NCBI GenBank assembly: GCA_003991915.1
Contig: RQTK01000177.1
Coordinates: forward strand, 400,368-464,367
Direction: 5' to 3'
Length of the DNA: 64,000 nucleotides
Source: Elysia chlorotica
Taxonomy: Eukaryota > Mollusca > Gastropoda > Plakobranchidae
Shown: one piece after another, positions 12,130-58,290 of the stretch
How the letters are laid out: each line of letters starts with the position of its first letter
Numbering within the stretch: the stretch's first letter is position 1
The notes under the pieces: model-generated
The model's database searches: none
What the model was told of the DNA's origin: nothing
Seen by the model: the letters and a program-made list of their open reading frames with translations, nothing else
Program-made: the position numbers and the translations under genes

Positions 12130-12400
12130 ACGTTTTACAGGTTCAAACCCAGAACCTTACAAAAAACCGGCTGTTCTACTGACGGAGCTACCTTGTTTCA
12201 CCTTCAGTTCTTTTGTTTTTGGTTTCCCAGATCGCTTTGAAATTTTACCTTCTTTTGACAAAGTCTGTCTCCGCAGAGCATGCAACTTTTGACATTTTGC
12301 GACTTTCGTTGAATTTGCAAATTGTTGCGATTGCCCATTAAGTAAAACTTCACAACTTTTATTTAAAATACAATAATTCGCATATTGCCGACAAAAGACA
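12130..12400. repeat. Dispersed repeat family B, copy 2
   Basis: Colinear with 9543-9812, including ACCTTACAAAAAACCG, CTACTGACGGAGCTACC and AAAGTCTGTCTCCGCAGAGC. It differs by scattered substitutions and short indels. The flanks are not shared, which marks the element edges at about TTTTACAGGTTC and at GACAAAAGACACC. Confidence 0.75.
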
Positions 12401-15400
12401 CCGAGACAGTTGTATAAAGTCTGTTGCTACAAAAAGCGTGTTGTTTTTATAAAGGTCTAATAAATAATATGAGCCTTTCAATCTTAAAGAAAATTCCTTT
12501 GGAGAGGTATCAGACCAATTAATATTGATTGAAGAAATAATTATTGCCTATTTTTAATAGGCAATAATTTTGATTTCTTCCTAATCTTTCAAACTTAACG
12601 CATGTTCTCGTACAAGCATTTAACATGTTACCACAACTAACGCTGTGATGGTAACTTGAATCAACCACCTTGACTTTACTGCCATGTCTATGCTTGCCTG
12701 TAATGAAAGTAGCCTGTCCTGCAGACACATCACCCTTTCGATACCTGAACTTTTGTGAACGGTAATTTTATTCATGTTAGCCCATTAGAATCAACTGTTT
12801 TAATCACCACATGATAGAAATAAAAATATATCAATTTGATGAATGTCATGTCCTGCAATAACATCTTGCCTGTATGTGTGAAGAAGGCAGGAAATCCACA
12901 TAGAAGAATTGTTACAAACTGCCAACAGCCTAAGGCTTGTGCCGTTTGCTGGAAATGTAAAAAAAAAAAATATCTTTTTTTTCTCTGACACCTTCCTTTA
13001 GGCCATATCAATCGCCTGTGCACGATGAATGTTGAGTTGGAAGTTTGCAATCAGTCACTATGAGGGTTATGACTTAAAAAATAAGAGAGACGGGTTGAGA
13101 AAAAGTATCTAGAAAATAAAAAGGGAATAATCATCTCTCAAAATAGAGCGTATGGTTGGAATATACGAAGTAAAAAATCTTGCACTTAATCATAAAAAAA
13201 AAACAACCAGATAAAAAAAAACAAAAAAAACAACAACAACAAAATAATAAAAAAACAGCAGCAAACCATCAAAAACAAGAGCACACAAAATATATTCATT
13301 TCCAGAAGGCTTTATTCGAAATGTCCTACTCCTAGCATTTTCAATATTTGAAAAAGTAAAAAAAAAAAGAGAAAAAAAAGGGAGGAATATACTGACATTT
13401 TCAAATTTAAAGAATATGATGTTGATAGAAATCAAAATAAGGTACTATTCAGCCTTAGTTTCTAAAATTATATTTTTTTACATTTCAGTACTAATTAAGT
13501 TTAAAGAGCTAAAAAAAAACAAAACAACCCCAAAACATACAAACAAAAACCCTACCCCCCAGCAACAGCCGCCCTCACCCATAAAAAATCAATAAAAAAA
13601 AAAGTAGGTTTTCAGTCTCGCATTTGTTATCAAGAAAACCAAATGTGCATGAGCAGCAGTTAAGGTCAGGAGTCTTTAAGGTACCAGAACTTTATGAGAA
13701 ACAAGGCTTGAAAACCTTTGAGCTCTGTGCCATAATCTGCATTTTTTCAGCTTACTAAGGTCAAATTTTCTAAAAGCCTTGTATATATACCAAATATGCA
13801 CTAGAAGAGGTTCTCTAAATGATGATTCAATAATATTTGTAATCTAGATTGAGGCTAAGCATCTGCTGATAACCCTTCATGTAAGCAAATAATACTCTGA
13901 GACAGAACAATGGCGAAAAAAACATTAACATACGCATTATAAAACAGCTCTGAATCTATATATGGAAATAGCTAATACAGTTATAGATACATTAATCTTG
14001 TCAATTCCAGTTACATCATACTTTAATCTTAGGTATAATAAAATAAGCATTAAAAATCAACATTAGGATAGCTATGAAGTGATACATACAATTATGTGAT
14101 TTCCTGAGCAAAGATCTGGATTCAATGCCTTTTGCAGTGTTGAATGTTAAGCGATGAAATTGAACAATTATTCAGCCTATGGAAGAAAATGGTTCGGAAC
14201 AGTCTTAAACTATAACGTTATTTTTGACATGACTTTGTGTTAAGGGATCACACCAAGATCCAATAGCAAATCACATATGCACTGATTGATAATATATGCG
14301 TTGAGGTATCTTACTCTTCCCGTTCACAACAAATAGGTGGTCATAGTGAGAAAAAAACATTGTGCTCTTTAATTATTTGAACTGTTAGATTGTTCAAACC
14401 AAAAGGATAATGTGTTTCTCTCTGATTACAATAATTGGCCATATTGACATTAATTCCAAAGTATGCAGAGAGGTCAGGAAAATTGCAGTAATGACAGAAA
14501 CAATAAAATCAACCAGGCCAATAGGAGCTGCAAATGAGTTGGCAAACATACTTATCACATTTAAATCAATCACATCAATGGATAGAATTATTGTATAATT
14601 TGGTCAGGTTCACATTACACTGTGTACGGTTGGCATTTGAAAAATCATTCCCTATCAACATAACATATATAGAAACAGAAAAACAGAACATTTCATCGTA
14701 TATCTCTTTGATTTGGGGTATATTCAGGAGCTGGTCCTTGTATACAGAATTCAATATAACATTCAGCCGATATTTTAATGCATAATTATTAATATAAACT
14801 ACATTGATTTGACAGAGCAAAAAATAACCGATATGGCTTAAAAAATGTACTTGGTACAGTTTTCTGGATGTTTTGTAAGTAAACAAAAAGATTGAAAAAT
14901 ATGACACAACTTTAATTGTAAACAAAAATTAAATTGATCAGGAAGTAAAATTGCAGTCTGATAGAGATCATATTCCATGAACTTTTGACGCTCCTTGATA
15001 AAGCTTAAGTAAACAATGAGAAACAGAATTATTTAAGCTGCAGAGTACACAAATTTAGTAAAATCAAATCTCAAAAGGTATGGTCAAACAGATCAACAAT
15101 AATTTCATTGAACATTTCACCAAAGCTTTAAAACTGAAGTGAAAATTGCAAAATTATTTGAGTATATTTTCGCCTTTGAAATAAAAAAAAAGACAAAGAA
15201 TTTTATAAATGCTACAGTAAAATACTTTTTAGAAAAAGCAAAAAAAAAACCCAAACCAAAACAAAAAAAAACACACAAAAAAAAACACACATTGGGGTAG
15301 TTTTGCTCATGACGTTTTTTTGTAGCTGTGTTCAATTTGGCAAAAATTACCTTTGAGAAGAAAAAAAAAATTGATAGATATTTATATCTATCTATCTATC

Positions 15401-15892
15401 TATCTATCTATATATTTTTTTTTTTTTTTTTGCTCTTTATTAAGAGCAGCATATAAGTAAAAAGTAATCAACTTACACTACCTATGAAATGTCTAATTAC
15501 CAATTATTTTCTCTTGAATTAGTTTTAAACAAAATCTATGAATTGGTGTTTCCTGAACCAAGATTATAAATTGTCTTTCCCTCAAAGAAAATTTTTCCTA
15601 GTCTTAAAATAGAAGGGATTGAAACTGACAAAGTAGATAAAGGATTTACCATACAAATTTAACCAAAGATTGCTTTCTTTTGAGTATTACTTTCGGAACT
15701 TCATTCACTTTAATGCAATAAAAAAGTCCATACATAAGTTGAAACATATCTAAAAAAAAGTTTATAGTTTAGCCCATAAAATACCGTTTAGGGGATGGAA
15801 TATAATTATATAGTCCCATAACAACTACCAACAACAAAGTTTTGAGATTAAATTTCCAGCAATGGAATATAATAAGTAAAAAAAAATATTTA
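12401..15892. other. AT-rich non-coding stretch
   Basis: No frame looks coding. There are A-rich runs around 13190-13270, 13350-13380 and 15180-15290, and a short (CTAT)n tract at 15385-15410. The region lies more than 2.4 kb beyond the CAD stop; whether any of it belongs to a long CAD 3' UTR cannot be told from sequence. Confidence 0.4.
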
Positions 15893-16064
15893 TCTGAGAT
15901 ATTCCAAATGAAAAAATGAAGGCAGAAAAACCCCTTTGAATGATGAGGAGTGATAGCATCTAACTGATTAAGTCTGAGATATTCCAAGTGAAAAAATGAA
16001 GGCAGAAAAAAGGGGCAGTCATACCCCTTTGAATGATGAGGAGTGATAGCATCTAACTGATTAA
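15893..16064. repeat. Tandem duplication, ~81/91-bp copies
   Basis: Both copies read TCTGAGATATTCCAA, AAAAAATGAAGGCAGAAAAA, then CCCCTTTGAATGATGAGGAG and ATAGCATCTAACTGATTA. The second copy carries an extra AGGGGCAGTCATA-like insertion. Confidence 0.85.
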
Positions 16065-17051
16065 TATTGAAACTATAGAAAGAATAGTACTCTCGTTAAA
16101 TGCACTCTTTTAGCTGAACACAAAACTTTGAAAAATTCATTAAAAAATGTGTCGGTTGAATGCCCAATAGAATGTTTGATATTAATAGTCATAACAAAAG
16201 GCCTAATTAACAACATACATAAGAACATTTTCACCATTTCATTACAACATTAGATGAACTTTTCTTCATGAAAAAAAAATTGAAAGAGAGAAAAGAAATG
16301 ATGTAGAAATATATAAACTGGGATCAGTGGACTAACTTTCAATAATTAAGCAGTTCATAAAATTATTTATAAGTTCTTTAAGTTCTCAGATTAAAAAATT
16401 GTCACTTTCAGAATGAGAAATGCTGTTAAAAATTCATAACCCTCAACGGCTTTCAAAGCTTAGGAAATCCCACAGTATTATATAATATTTTAACCCAGGA
16501 AAACAATTTATTCATACTATATTACAAACTCCCAAAATTAATTTTCTTATGAGGTGGTGGTAAAAGTTTTACTAATCTCACATGCTCACTACATGTTGTG
16601 AGGCAAAGCTATGTAAAGCTGTACATGTCGGTAGCTTTAGAGTATAATGAAATATTCAAACTAAAGAAAAAAGCACATATTAAATTTTTTTGTACTGATG
16701 CAAGACAGAAGAGATCAGACACTGCACTTAGAATGAACCATGGTGTGAACAATTAAATATGTTTGTAATTTGAGGTATAGTTACACAAAAAAGTATATTT
16801 AAATCGGTGCTTAGGACTTAAACGTCCAGAAACAAGGCTTGGTTCAAACCCGAAGAAAGAAAGAAAGCTAGGTCTAGTCTAGAACATGCGTGTTGCAAGA
16901 CTTAATCTTTATGCTTTTTTAGAGTTGCCTCAGTGGTGAATTTTGTGGTTTTCTTGGTCTTGAATAACACATTTATATTTAGAATGATTACTAAGGTTCT
17001 ATTTTTAGCTTATCTAGCCAAATTCAACCCAAAGTAGAATACACTGCTGAA

Positions 17052-17188
17052 GGGAAACCTCCTGGCCGTATTTGGCCGGTTTGAACATTGGCCTGGTGTG
17101 TTCTGAGCGGCCGTATTTGGCCGGATTACACAGAAGACTGTGGAAATCTTTAGGCCGGATTAGGCCGTTTTACACGGGAAAGGGTTAA
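17052..17188. mobile_element. GGCCG-rich patch ending in a piggyBac-like GGGTTAA
   Basis: GGCCGTATTTGGCCGG occurs at 17064-17079 and 17109-17124, with a diverged third copy (AGGCCGGATTAGGCCG) at 17152-17167, in otherwise AT-rich DNA. The patch ends AAAGGGTTAA, the form of a piggyBac-type terminus at its TTAA target. A TTAACCC at 16490-16496 could be the other end, but the two ends share only CCC. No transposase is present. Low confidence. Confidence 0.25.
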
Positions 17189-18364
17189 AGTAAAATAAAT
17201 TTTCTCAGAAACCTCATTATATAATTTGAAGTACATTTCATCTGTAAGGCCTTAAAGAGTATTTCTGGAACTTGATAAGATGAAAATAATAACATTTTGA
17301 CCCTTCTTAAAATGCATCTTAGTATTTTTTAATATAGGCAAAATAACATGATTGTGCAAGGGCACACCAACAACAACAACAATAATGTCAACAAAGCTTC
17401 AAATTATATTCCTGTTGTATAAATATTAACTTCTTGGTCTAAGATATGCAATAACAAAAGAAAAAAAATTTAAACGTGAACTTCAGAGTAGACAACAAAA
17501 CAGTCACACCTGCCCCCAAAATCCAAGAGAAAAACAATTTGGGATTGCGAAAAATTGAGAAAACTTGTTGGAATTTTGGACAGAATATGTAATTGTAAAA
17601 CCCTACAAAGTATGTTAAGAAAAAATTGCACAAAGATGCTTTCAAAATAACTGCAGACAGAAATGTATTTTTTTGTTCTGAAGTAAAAGGAAAATAAATG
17701 CTGTGATCAGTTTATAAGAAACATGTTAATATGATGTATAGTGCTCACAAATCTTCAAAAATTTAAGACACCTTGAAAAACAAAACTATCAAGAGTGTCA
17801 CAAAGTACAGAAACAAGCAATAATCAAAGTCAAGGCTAAAGCTTTTCAACTTTTTCATTCCAAAATACCCGTAACCCAGGCGAGTGCTATCCTCAGAATT
17901 TCTAGCTTTGCCTTATAACACAAAACATATATATGCCAAAACAATTCTCATTTCCACATAATTAGTGTAAACAACAAAAGCATATAAAAAAGCACTTTTA
18001 AAGCTAAACAATCAAAATATTAACTACAATTCTGGTAACATTTTACATTACCTGAATGTCTCTGAACTATCAATTACTGTTAAATACATTTAGCTCTGCC
18101 TCATTAAGATGTATAATTTGGTGGCTTTACAAAATTTAATGATAGACATGAACATTCCAGACATTCTTAGTTCTGAATTCAACACTGAATTGGTAAAATA
18201 TTTTCATAAACAAATCCTGGACAAGACAAAAGACAAAAAAAATCAGTCTAAGATAAAAAGCAACTAGAGTTTTAAGGAAAAAAAAAGTTTGCACTGTCTA
18301 AAGTCGGGGTCTATGGTATGAGGCACATTTAATGCTGAATATCATCACTGTATATCTGGATTCT

Positions 18365-51878
<33,514 letters not shown>

Positions 51879-51903
51879 GGCTAATGTTTTGTTTGAAATC
51901 AAT
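51879..51903 (-). other. CAD: CAD 5' untranslated part of the first coding exon
   Basis: On the minus strand TTCCTTTTGTTTTCAG precedes ATTGATTTCAAACAAAACAT and then the start codon. The acceptor means the 5' end of the mRNA lies in at least one more exon further upstream. Confidence 0.7.
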
Positions 51904-52639
51904 CTGAAAACAAAAGGAAGATATTTATCTGATGGCATGGCAATTTTATAAGATTTGAGGTTTTAAGTTATAACAGATAATTTGAAAGAAAACCAAATAC
52001 AGGATTTATGAGCTCTTTAGAAGGTTTAGCATAAACAATACAAGATTTATAATCACCATACATTTTGTATGTACCAAAGCTAATAGACTAGAACCATTTT
52101 ATAAACTAAAACAAGTCTTGATCATTCTTTTAATCTTAGTGGAGTTAGATGGTAGTTCTATTGACTGTTGAAGAATAGACCTGTGGTTTAGGTTTCAGCT
52201 GATGCACAACTCCCAAAGCTGATAATTTATCTTAAAGGGAACTAGATTGAAACTTAACAAAAAAATACAATTTAGTTCTCAGCAATATATTTAAAAAAAA
52301 AAAAAAATCAAAATATTCTAAAAATTTGAAAAAGACTTCATTTTATTCAAAAATATTCATTATTAGCTCAAGTTTTGAAAACTAATTTAATCCTATTGCC
52401 AAGCGCCATGAAAAAAAGACCATAAATGCTTAAATTGCGAAGTTCACTTTCTCTTTTGACTTTTTGCATTTCTGTTCGTAGTGCTTTGCTTCCCCTTTGA
52501 ACTTTCATTGCATGTTTTCTTTTACACCATTTTTTTTGGTCTGCATGGTTTCCTGAGATCATGTTCAAACTCTACAGTCAGCGCCAAGAAACAATCAAAG
52601 ACATTCCATTATCACTTGGTGCTTTGGGCCATGGAACAT

Positions 52640-52830
52640 AATTATTACCAATGAATAAGATCTGCAACGATGCTGCAAGCAAAATGAGCCACCCATAGAG
52701 ACCACAAATTTTACCACTGTACTGTCAAGACAAGAAACTTCTCCAGAGCTTTTTTGTACCATTTGAAAATCGCGCTGACCGGCAAATGGCGCGTGTCAGT
52801 ATTACCATGTGTCCCACATCGAATGGCTAC
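52640..52830 (-). promoter_or_regulatory. Possible CAD promoter and untranslated first exon
   Basis: A CpG-containing patch (ATCGCGCTGACCGGC, AATGGCGCGTG) stands out from AT-rich DNA about 0.9 kb upstream of the start codon. Minus-strand donor-like sites (ATTG|GTAATA near 52652 and CATG|GTAATA near 52804) could end a non-coding exon here. Equally good donors exist near 53366 and 54500, so placement is a guess. Confidence 0.3.
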
Positions 52831-52847
52831 CAGAGCAGTGGGTAAAG

Positions 52848-52893
52848 TTTGTTTTGTTGCTTAGCATCCAACGTCAGCACTATAGGCTATATG
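52848..52893 (-). mobile_element. SINE family A tail fragment
   Basis: GCTTAGCATCCAACGTCAGC followed by ACTATAGGCTATAT, directly before a (GA)n microsatellite. Confidence 0.6.
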
Positions 52894-52907
52894 CAGTGGG
52901 TAAGGAG

Positions 52908-52910
<3 letters not shown>

Positions 52911-52964
<54 letters not shown>
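52911..52964. repeat. (AG)n microsatellite
   Basis: Continuous AG dinucleotides; open frames across it are artefacts. Confidence 0.95.
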
Positions 52965-52968
<4 letters not shown>

Positions 52969-53084
52969 AGGCTACCAATACATGTATCTAGAAAGGCAGT
53001 GAGAGAGAAATTTTGTGTTCAGAGAATGCTCATTATTCTTGGATTTTTTAAACTTTACATTAACAAATTACTTTTGGCCTAGAT

Positions 53085-53260
53085 TCTAGATCTAGATATA
53101 GAGGATCGCTGGGTAGTCTCATTCTATCTAGACCTATGTTAGATCTACATTCTAGATCTAGATCTAGATCACAAGTCTAAGATGTGGTTCTAAAGAGTCT
53201 GGGTCTAGATCTAGAACTAGATCTAGATCTAGATCTAGATTCTAGATTGTATCTGTTAAT
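53085..53260. repeat. Palindromic AGATCT/TCTAGA cluster
   Basis: Overlapping GATCTAGATCTAGATC arrays occur several times with degenerate spacers. Similar but shorter patches lie at 34155-34185 and 61480-61620. The unit is a short self-complementary satellite-like motif. Confidence 0.8.
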
Positions 53261-55741
53261 ATTAATCAAATCAAGCTCATTAAACCCTAATATGGGGCAT
53301 TTTTTCATTATATTTCCATTTCCATGCTTTCGATTTAAAAATTAAGTATAAGGAAACACAAACTCACATAAGGAGGTGCGTAGCCCAGTGTAAACAAGCA
53401 CAATAAACAGGTTGTCAGTTTGCCATGTGCAACTACAGCGCAGTTCAGATGAGTTCATAACACAGCAGACCCCAGAGGCACATGAAGCACTCAGCAGTTA
53501 TTATTGCCGCGATTGCCAGATACATGTTTGTTGGCTAAAACAAATTTTGAAGTACACACATCAGTTTGAATTTGTCCAAATTAAAAAAAAAATTCTTTTG
53601 TTCAAAATCATCAATTCAGTTCAATTTTTAAATTATTAAAAATATTACTTCGACGATATATTTTGATAAAAAGATAAACGGAGATGAAAAAGAAATATTA
53701 TTTTAACTTAATGGTATGAAATACCGGCAATGAAGAGCAATGCCGTCCTGGATTATGTGTCAAAAAGTTATATGAAATTTAAAGGGACACTGTGTGCGTG
53801 AAAAGTTACTTTCCTATAACCTTATGCATAATCCATTTCACCGTACACATGTAATAAGATCAGGGTTTCAGTTATGTTAAATAATTATGCCAAAATACAG
53901 CGAGTTTATATCATTATTCTTCAAGATTTAAATAACGAGACCGTATTTACGTTTCGTTGAATGCTAAGATTATAGAATATTAATTTGTGTGATACCATAT
54001 GAAAACTCATTGCATTACATGTAGGCCTATACAAAAACAAACAAACAAACAAACAAACAAAAAAACGCCACATTGCCCATTAAAGTAGGCTACGCTGAAA
54101 TAAAACATAATCGTGGGCTAATTTATTAAGCTGGTGATGTTTTATCTTAAAAAACAACAACAACAAAACAACAACTTACCATTAAAAAAGTTTCATTTCC
54201 AGCCGCCAGTTGAAACATTGTGTTCTTCTCGTGGTTGTTTTGTTACATTGTCCATTCATATTGAAATGATATACATTCTTTCCATATATAAGAGTGGAGT
54301 TGGGAACATACAAAGTATTGGCGAAAAGTAATAGATTATATATTCCAAATTAATAGATTATAAATCATACACATCTCAAAACGGACTATTTTTAAATTGT
54401 TATTTAGACAAAGTCCTTATCTTGAACTTAACTAGTACATGTAGCCTACAACTACGAGCTGAGTAATTATTTTATCAAATACAGCTTCTGTCTGCCATAC
54501 TCACTATGTAGCCACAGCCCACCGCTTAGGTTGTATAACGAAAGTAAAACACAATAACTGATTTCCTTTTTTCACAAGAGGCTTTTACTAATGATTTGTT
54601 TGCTTCTTTAAAAAAAGTTTTTTTTTTAATTTAGCATGTTATGGGCGAAAATTCTGATGTTCTTTTTTTTCTATAAGATGTTAAAGAGTCAATGAATTCT
54701 ATTTCGTAATCACTTTATCGCTTTTTTAGCAACAAGAAAAAACAGTGGTTCAGTTTGATCCACCATTGCCTGTCCTACGTTAAAAGAGAAAAATGAAGAT
54801 GTTGGCGATATTGATGATTCAATAAAAAACAACAACAATGGCATTGGACTGTTAGACTAGCGTAGTTAAATCAACTATAAGAGATGAACAAGATGGAAAG
54901 GCTTGGGTACGATGTGAAGAGAACATTGTAAAACGCTTTGTAAAAAACATAATGGACCAATCGATTGACGGTGTAAAGGGGTTTTGATGGTTTGGCGATT
55001 GTAAATAGATTTTAAATGTGTAAAATGCAATGAAATATAATAAAAAGTTTTGCACTTGTTCTTGAGCAAAATATTTTGAAAATCTGAACACGCATCAATG
55101 ACTATATTTATCACACAAATATTGAATGATTATAAAAAGAGACAAAAACATTGAATTTAATAATTCGTAACAATGGTTTCATCTAAGAACTGTCTAATTT
55201 TGTAAAATCTTTAATCACAATGATTATAATATTTTTTTCCAGTTTGCAAAGGGATATCAGCATAACAAGTGAGAGGAGTATAATCTGCGATTAGCACGCG
55301 TTTCCTCCCCTGGCAATTTAGCTATAAATCATAACAGAGTCATAACAAATAATGGTTATAAAACCATATAGACAAACAACAGCTTACATTACATTGAGCT
55401 AAATATAACTGTACTTTAGTATAATATGTCAGGCAGATTGTCACAAAGAGCAGCAACAAATAATAAGGTTAACAAGTAAGTAAAAAATATAGATATATAA
55501 AATCTACATAGATTGAGTCTTTCAGAGAGATGAAGAGTATAAGAAGATTAAGAATGCTGCACTAAGCAGACAAAGAGACAATCAAACAAACAAACAAAAA
55601 CAAGCAATAAAAAACAACCCAGCAATATTCAAAACTAGGAATATAACGCGTTTCCCCCGTTCTCACATATATTAACTGTTTACTAAGTTTGAAAACTAAC
55701 CGCAATTGAATAGAAAATAAATTTTGTAGAATTAAAAAATA
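53261..55741. other. AT-rich upstream flank, no gene recognised
   Basis: The open frames are short and featureless. A donor-like GTGAGTAT on the minus strand near 54500 is the only splice signal that stood out. Confidence 0.4.
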
Positions 55742-56110
55742 TAAACAATTTACAAAGTGTAACAAATTTTCAATAGAAAAACACCCAAAACAGCCAACGT
55801 AAACTCAACTTAACAAGGACCACTGCAGAGCTGAAGAAGACCCCAAATCAATTTGGTAGATTTCCTCAAAGGAAACAATTTACAAAGTGTAACTAATTTT
55901 CAATAGAAAAACACCCGAAACAGCCAACGTAAACTCAACTTAACAAGGACTATTGCAGAGCTGAAGAAGAAGACCCCCCCCAAAAAACAAAAACAAAAAA
56001 AACAAAATAAAAACAAAACAACAACAACAACAAAAACAAACAAACAAAAAACAACAACAACAACAAACAAACAAAAAAACCCCATCGATTTGGTAGTTTT
56101 CCTGAAAGGT
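55742..56110. repeat. Tandem duplication, ~130-bp unit
   Basis: ACAATTTACAAAGTGTAAC, TTTTCAATAGAAAAACACCC, CAGCCAACGTAAACTCAACT and GCAGAGCTGAAGAAGA occur at 55745-55846 and again at 55877-55976. The second copy is interrupted by an A/C-rich insertion (about 55977-56085) before resuming at TTTGGTAG. Confidence 0.85.
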
Positions 56111-56547
56111 TTAAAGGATCTCGCAAATGCCTTTAGGTGGCATCAATCAAAATCAAAGGAAGTCCTCAAAATTCACTCTACCCCAGTCAAGAGAAGGCTC
56201 ATATTTTCATCCACATATTCCATCAGTTTTGATAGAGTGCTTAACGCCTCTTAGCTCAATTGAAATGTAAACAGCTGGAACGAAAAAAAAAACAAACCCA
56301 ACAAATCTCAAATAATTGCTAATAGTTACTTATAAAACTTGAAAAAAAAAGAAATAACATTTATCTATGACTAGTTGAAGAAACGTCAAATAATTTCCAT
56401 ATAATTTATATTTAAAACGTGGTTCATGAGACACACATAAAAAACAAAGACCAAAAAAGTAAATATGTCTACAATACTGTTATTTAGAAATAGAAAGAAA
56501 GAGGAGTGAGAGAGATGGAGAGAGGAAACGAGGAAAAGAAAAAAATG

Positions 56548-56569
56548 AAGAGAGAGAGAGAGAGAGAGA

Positions 56570-56606
<37 letters not shown>
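56548..56606. repeat. (GA)n microsatellite
   Basis: Nearly perfect GA dinucleotides within a longer purine-rich stretch (56485-56625). Confidence 0.95.
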
Positions 56607-56611
<5 letters not shown>

Positions 56612-56759
56612 GAAAGAGATTGGCAGAGAGAATGTTTGTGAAAGTAAAGCTGAGACAAACAATATTAAAAAATGAGAGTTATGGGAATAAAGAAAACTTC
56701 ATGACAATAAATCTCAGAAAAGCAGATACGTTCTACTTCTAGAGATATAATATACCATA

Positions 56760-58029
56760 TGGTGACTCGCACATAAATATCAATGAACCAAAAAAAGCAT
56801 CTCGTCGAGATTGTTCAAACATTATTAAATCACTTTTTTTAAATAGAATAGCTTCAAAATATTTGTTCATATTATCCTCCTGGCCCACACCTTGTTAAAC
56901 TAAACCGATTTGTCTGACGTAAAACAATTTAGAATCATTATCTCTAGACTGTCTGTGCCTGGCTGCAGGGAACGTGGTTAAAAGCTAAGGTATGAGAAAA
57001 GCTCGATATCCATAAGTATCGAAAACTCTTCAGACGGTCTATGTTTAACTCGAAAACTCAATAAGATGGAGCCTCTCTGATGTAATAATTGTGTTGTGAT
57101 AGTTGCGGCTCAGACCACTTTTCTCGACGCCCAAAAGCCAGAGTGTTAACCAGGATGTCACACCCAACATAAAACATGAGCACCAACCAGAAATAGAGTA
57201 ACCTAGTTTGTTAAAAAGCATAAACTCCGAGCAAGATAGAGAGACAAAATAGGAAAAGATAAAGAGGAGTTAAAATAATTTGCGATCGAAAATAGAAAGT
57301 CCCATTATAGTTATATAGCTTGCCCGGTGAATATGCCATTATCTTCTCTGAAATAAATCGAAGTTTAAATGTCTTCAGGGGCGGTAAATCAAGCTCACAT
57401 TTCCTGTTATAGCTCAGTGATTTCGTGTTGTAGCATCATGGATCCATCTCTACTCTGTCGTTATCACCCAATCTACCAACATTGAGCAAATGAATTCTGT
57501 CTTGTGTGCGTGATAGAACCTCTTATTCTGGTTCCATCGATTCCAAAGATGGAAGGCGCGTGTTGGACTTAAATCGATCCCGTATGCTACTTTGTCAGCA
57601 GTTGGTAAACTAATTATTTCTTTCATAACGGGTTTTCAGGTGTTCAAGGAACACATACCAGTTATCTAGATATAGCATTTAATGAAGTTGCTATGATAGG
57701 TATCTTAAACGTTAAAAAGGGGGAATACTCGCCAATGTTACCAAAACGGTATTTGATAGATGGATACTGAAGTAACCAATATGCGTATACTAAGAATAGT
57801 AATAAAAGGTAAAGCTATCTTAAGAATTATTAAAGAAGCAGGCCTCGAAAGGACAATATTGACAAAAATAACAAGTGAAGTCATTTTCTTTGACCACATT
57901 ATGATAAGGAAAAGGGTAATACAATCTGTCCCAACAGTTATGACCGAAGGAAAAAGAGCGGTTGGATGACAGGGAAGAAAAAAAAAACAGCAGCATTACA
58001 GAGTAAACCGCAGAACGTTACAAAGGCCA
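56760..58029. other. Intergenic, no gene recognised
   Basis: Nothing gene-like was found. A short sequence, GGAAAAAG[A/T]GCGGTTGGATG followed by GCAGGGAA or ACAGGGAA, occurs at about 57949 and again at 58690. Confidence 0.4.
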
Positions 58030-58290
58030 AGTTGAGTTGTTTACTTACATAGACTATATTGTTGATGGGCCTCATTACAAAAGTCTTAAAATTTTACGTG
58101 CTGCCGCACAGGAACAGTGCGGGGAGACCTGAACTTCTGACAAATCAAGTCACATTAATTAAACTGACACCGACCCAGCCAGAAGGGGAAGAAATCGGAA
58201 AATAATTTTTTTATCCGATCGTGGGGTTCGAACCGGAGACTTTCTGATTGGGAGACCAACGCTCCACCACTAGCGCCAGATCGCTCGCCG
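58030..58290 (-). mobile_element. tRNA-derived SINE family A, near-complete copy
   Basis: On the minus strand the head reads GGCGCTAGTGGTGGAGCG (box-A-like), then GTTGGTCTCCCAATCAGA, then CCGGTTCGAACCCC (exact box B). The body follows (CTTCTGGCTGGGTCGGTG), ending in a diverged tail near 58030-58075. Confidence 0.85.

Noticed and set aside
14410-14925. Overlapping open frames on both strands near 14.4-14.9 kb.
   Set aside because: AT-rich chance frames; neither strand shows a domain or codon pattern.
17064-17167. CRISPR-like or regulatory array from the repeated GGCCG units.
   Set aside because: Only three diverged units with unequal spacing, in an animal genome; a transposon end fits better.
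58206-58280. Possible genuine tRNA genes at the box A/box B matches (also 61.27-61.34 and 62.70-62.79 kb).
   Set aside because: The arms do not pair well enough for a cloverleaf, and at 58 and 61 kb the tRNA-like part continues into a shared SINE body.
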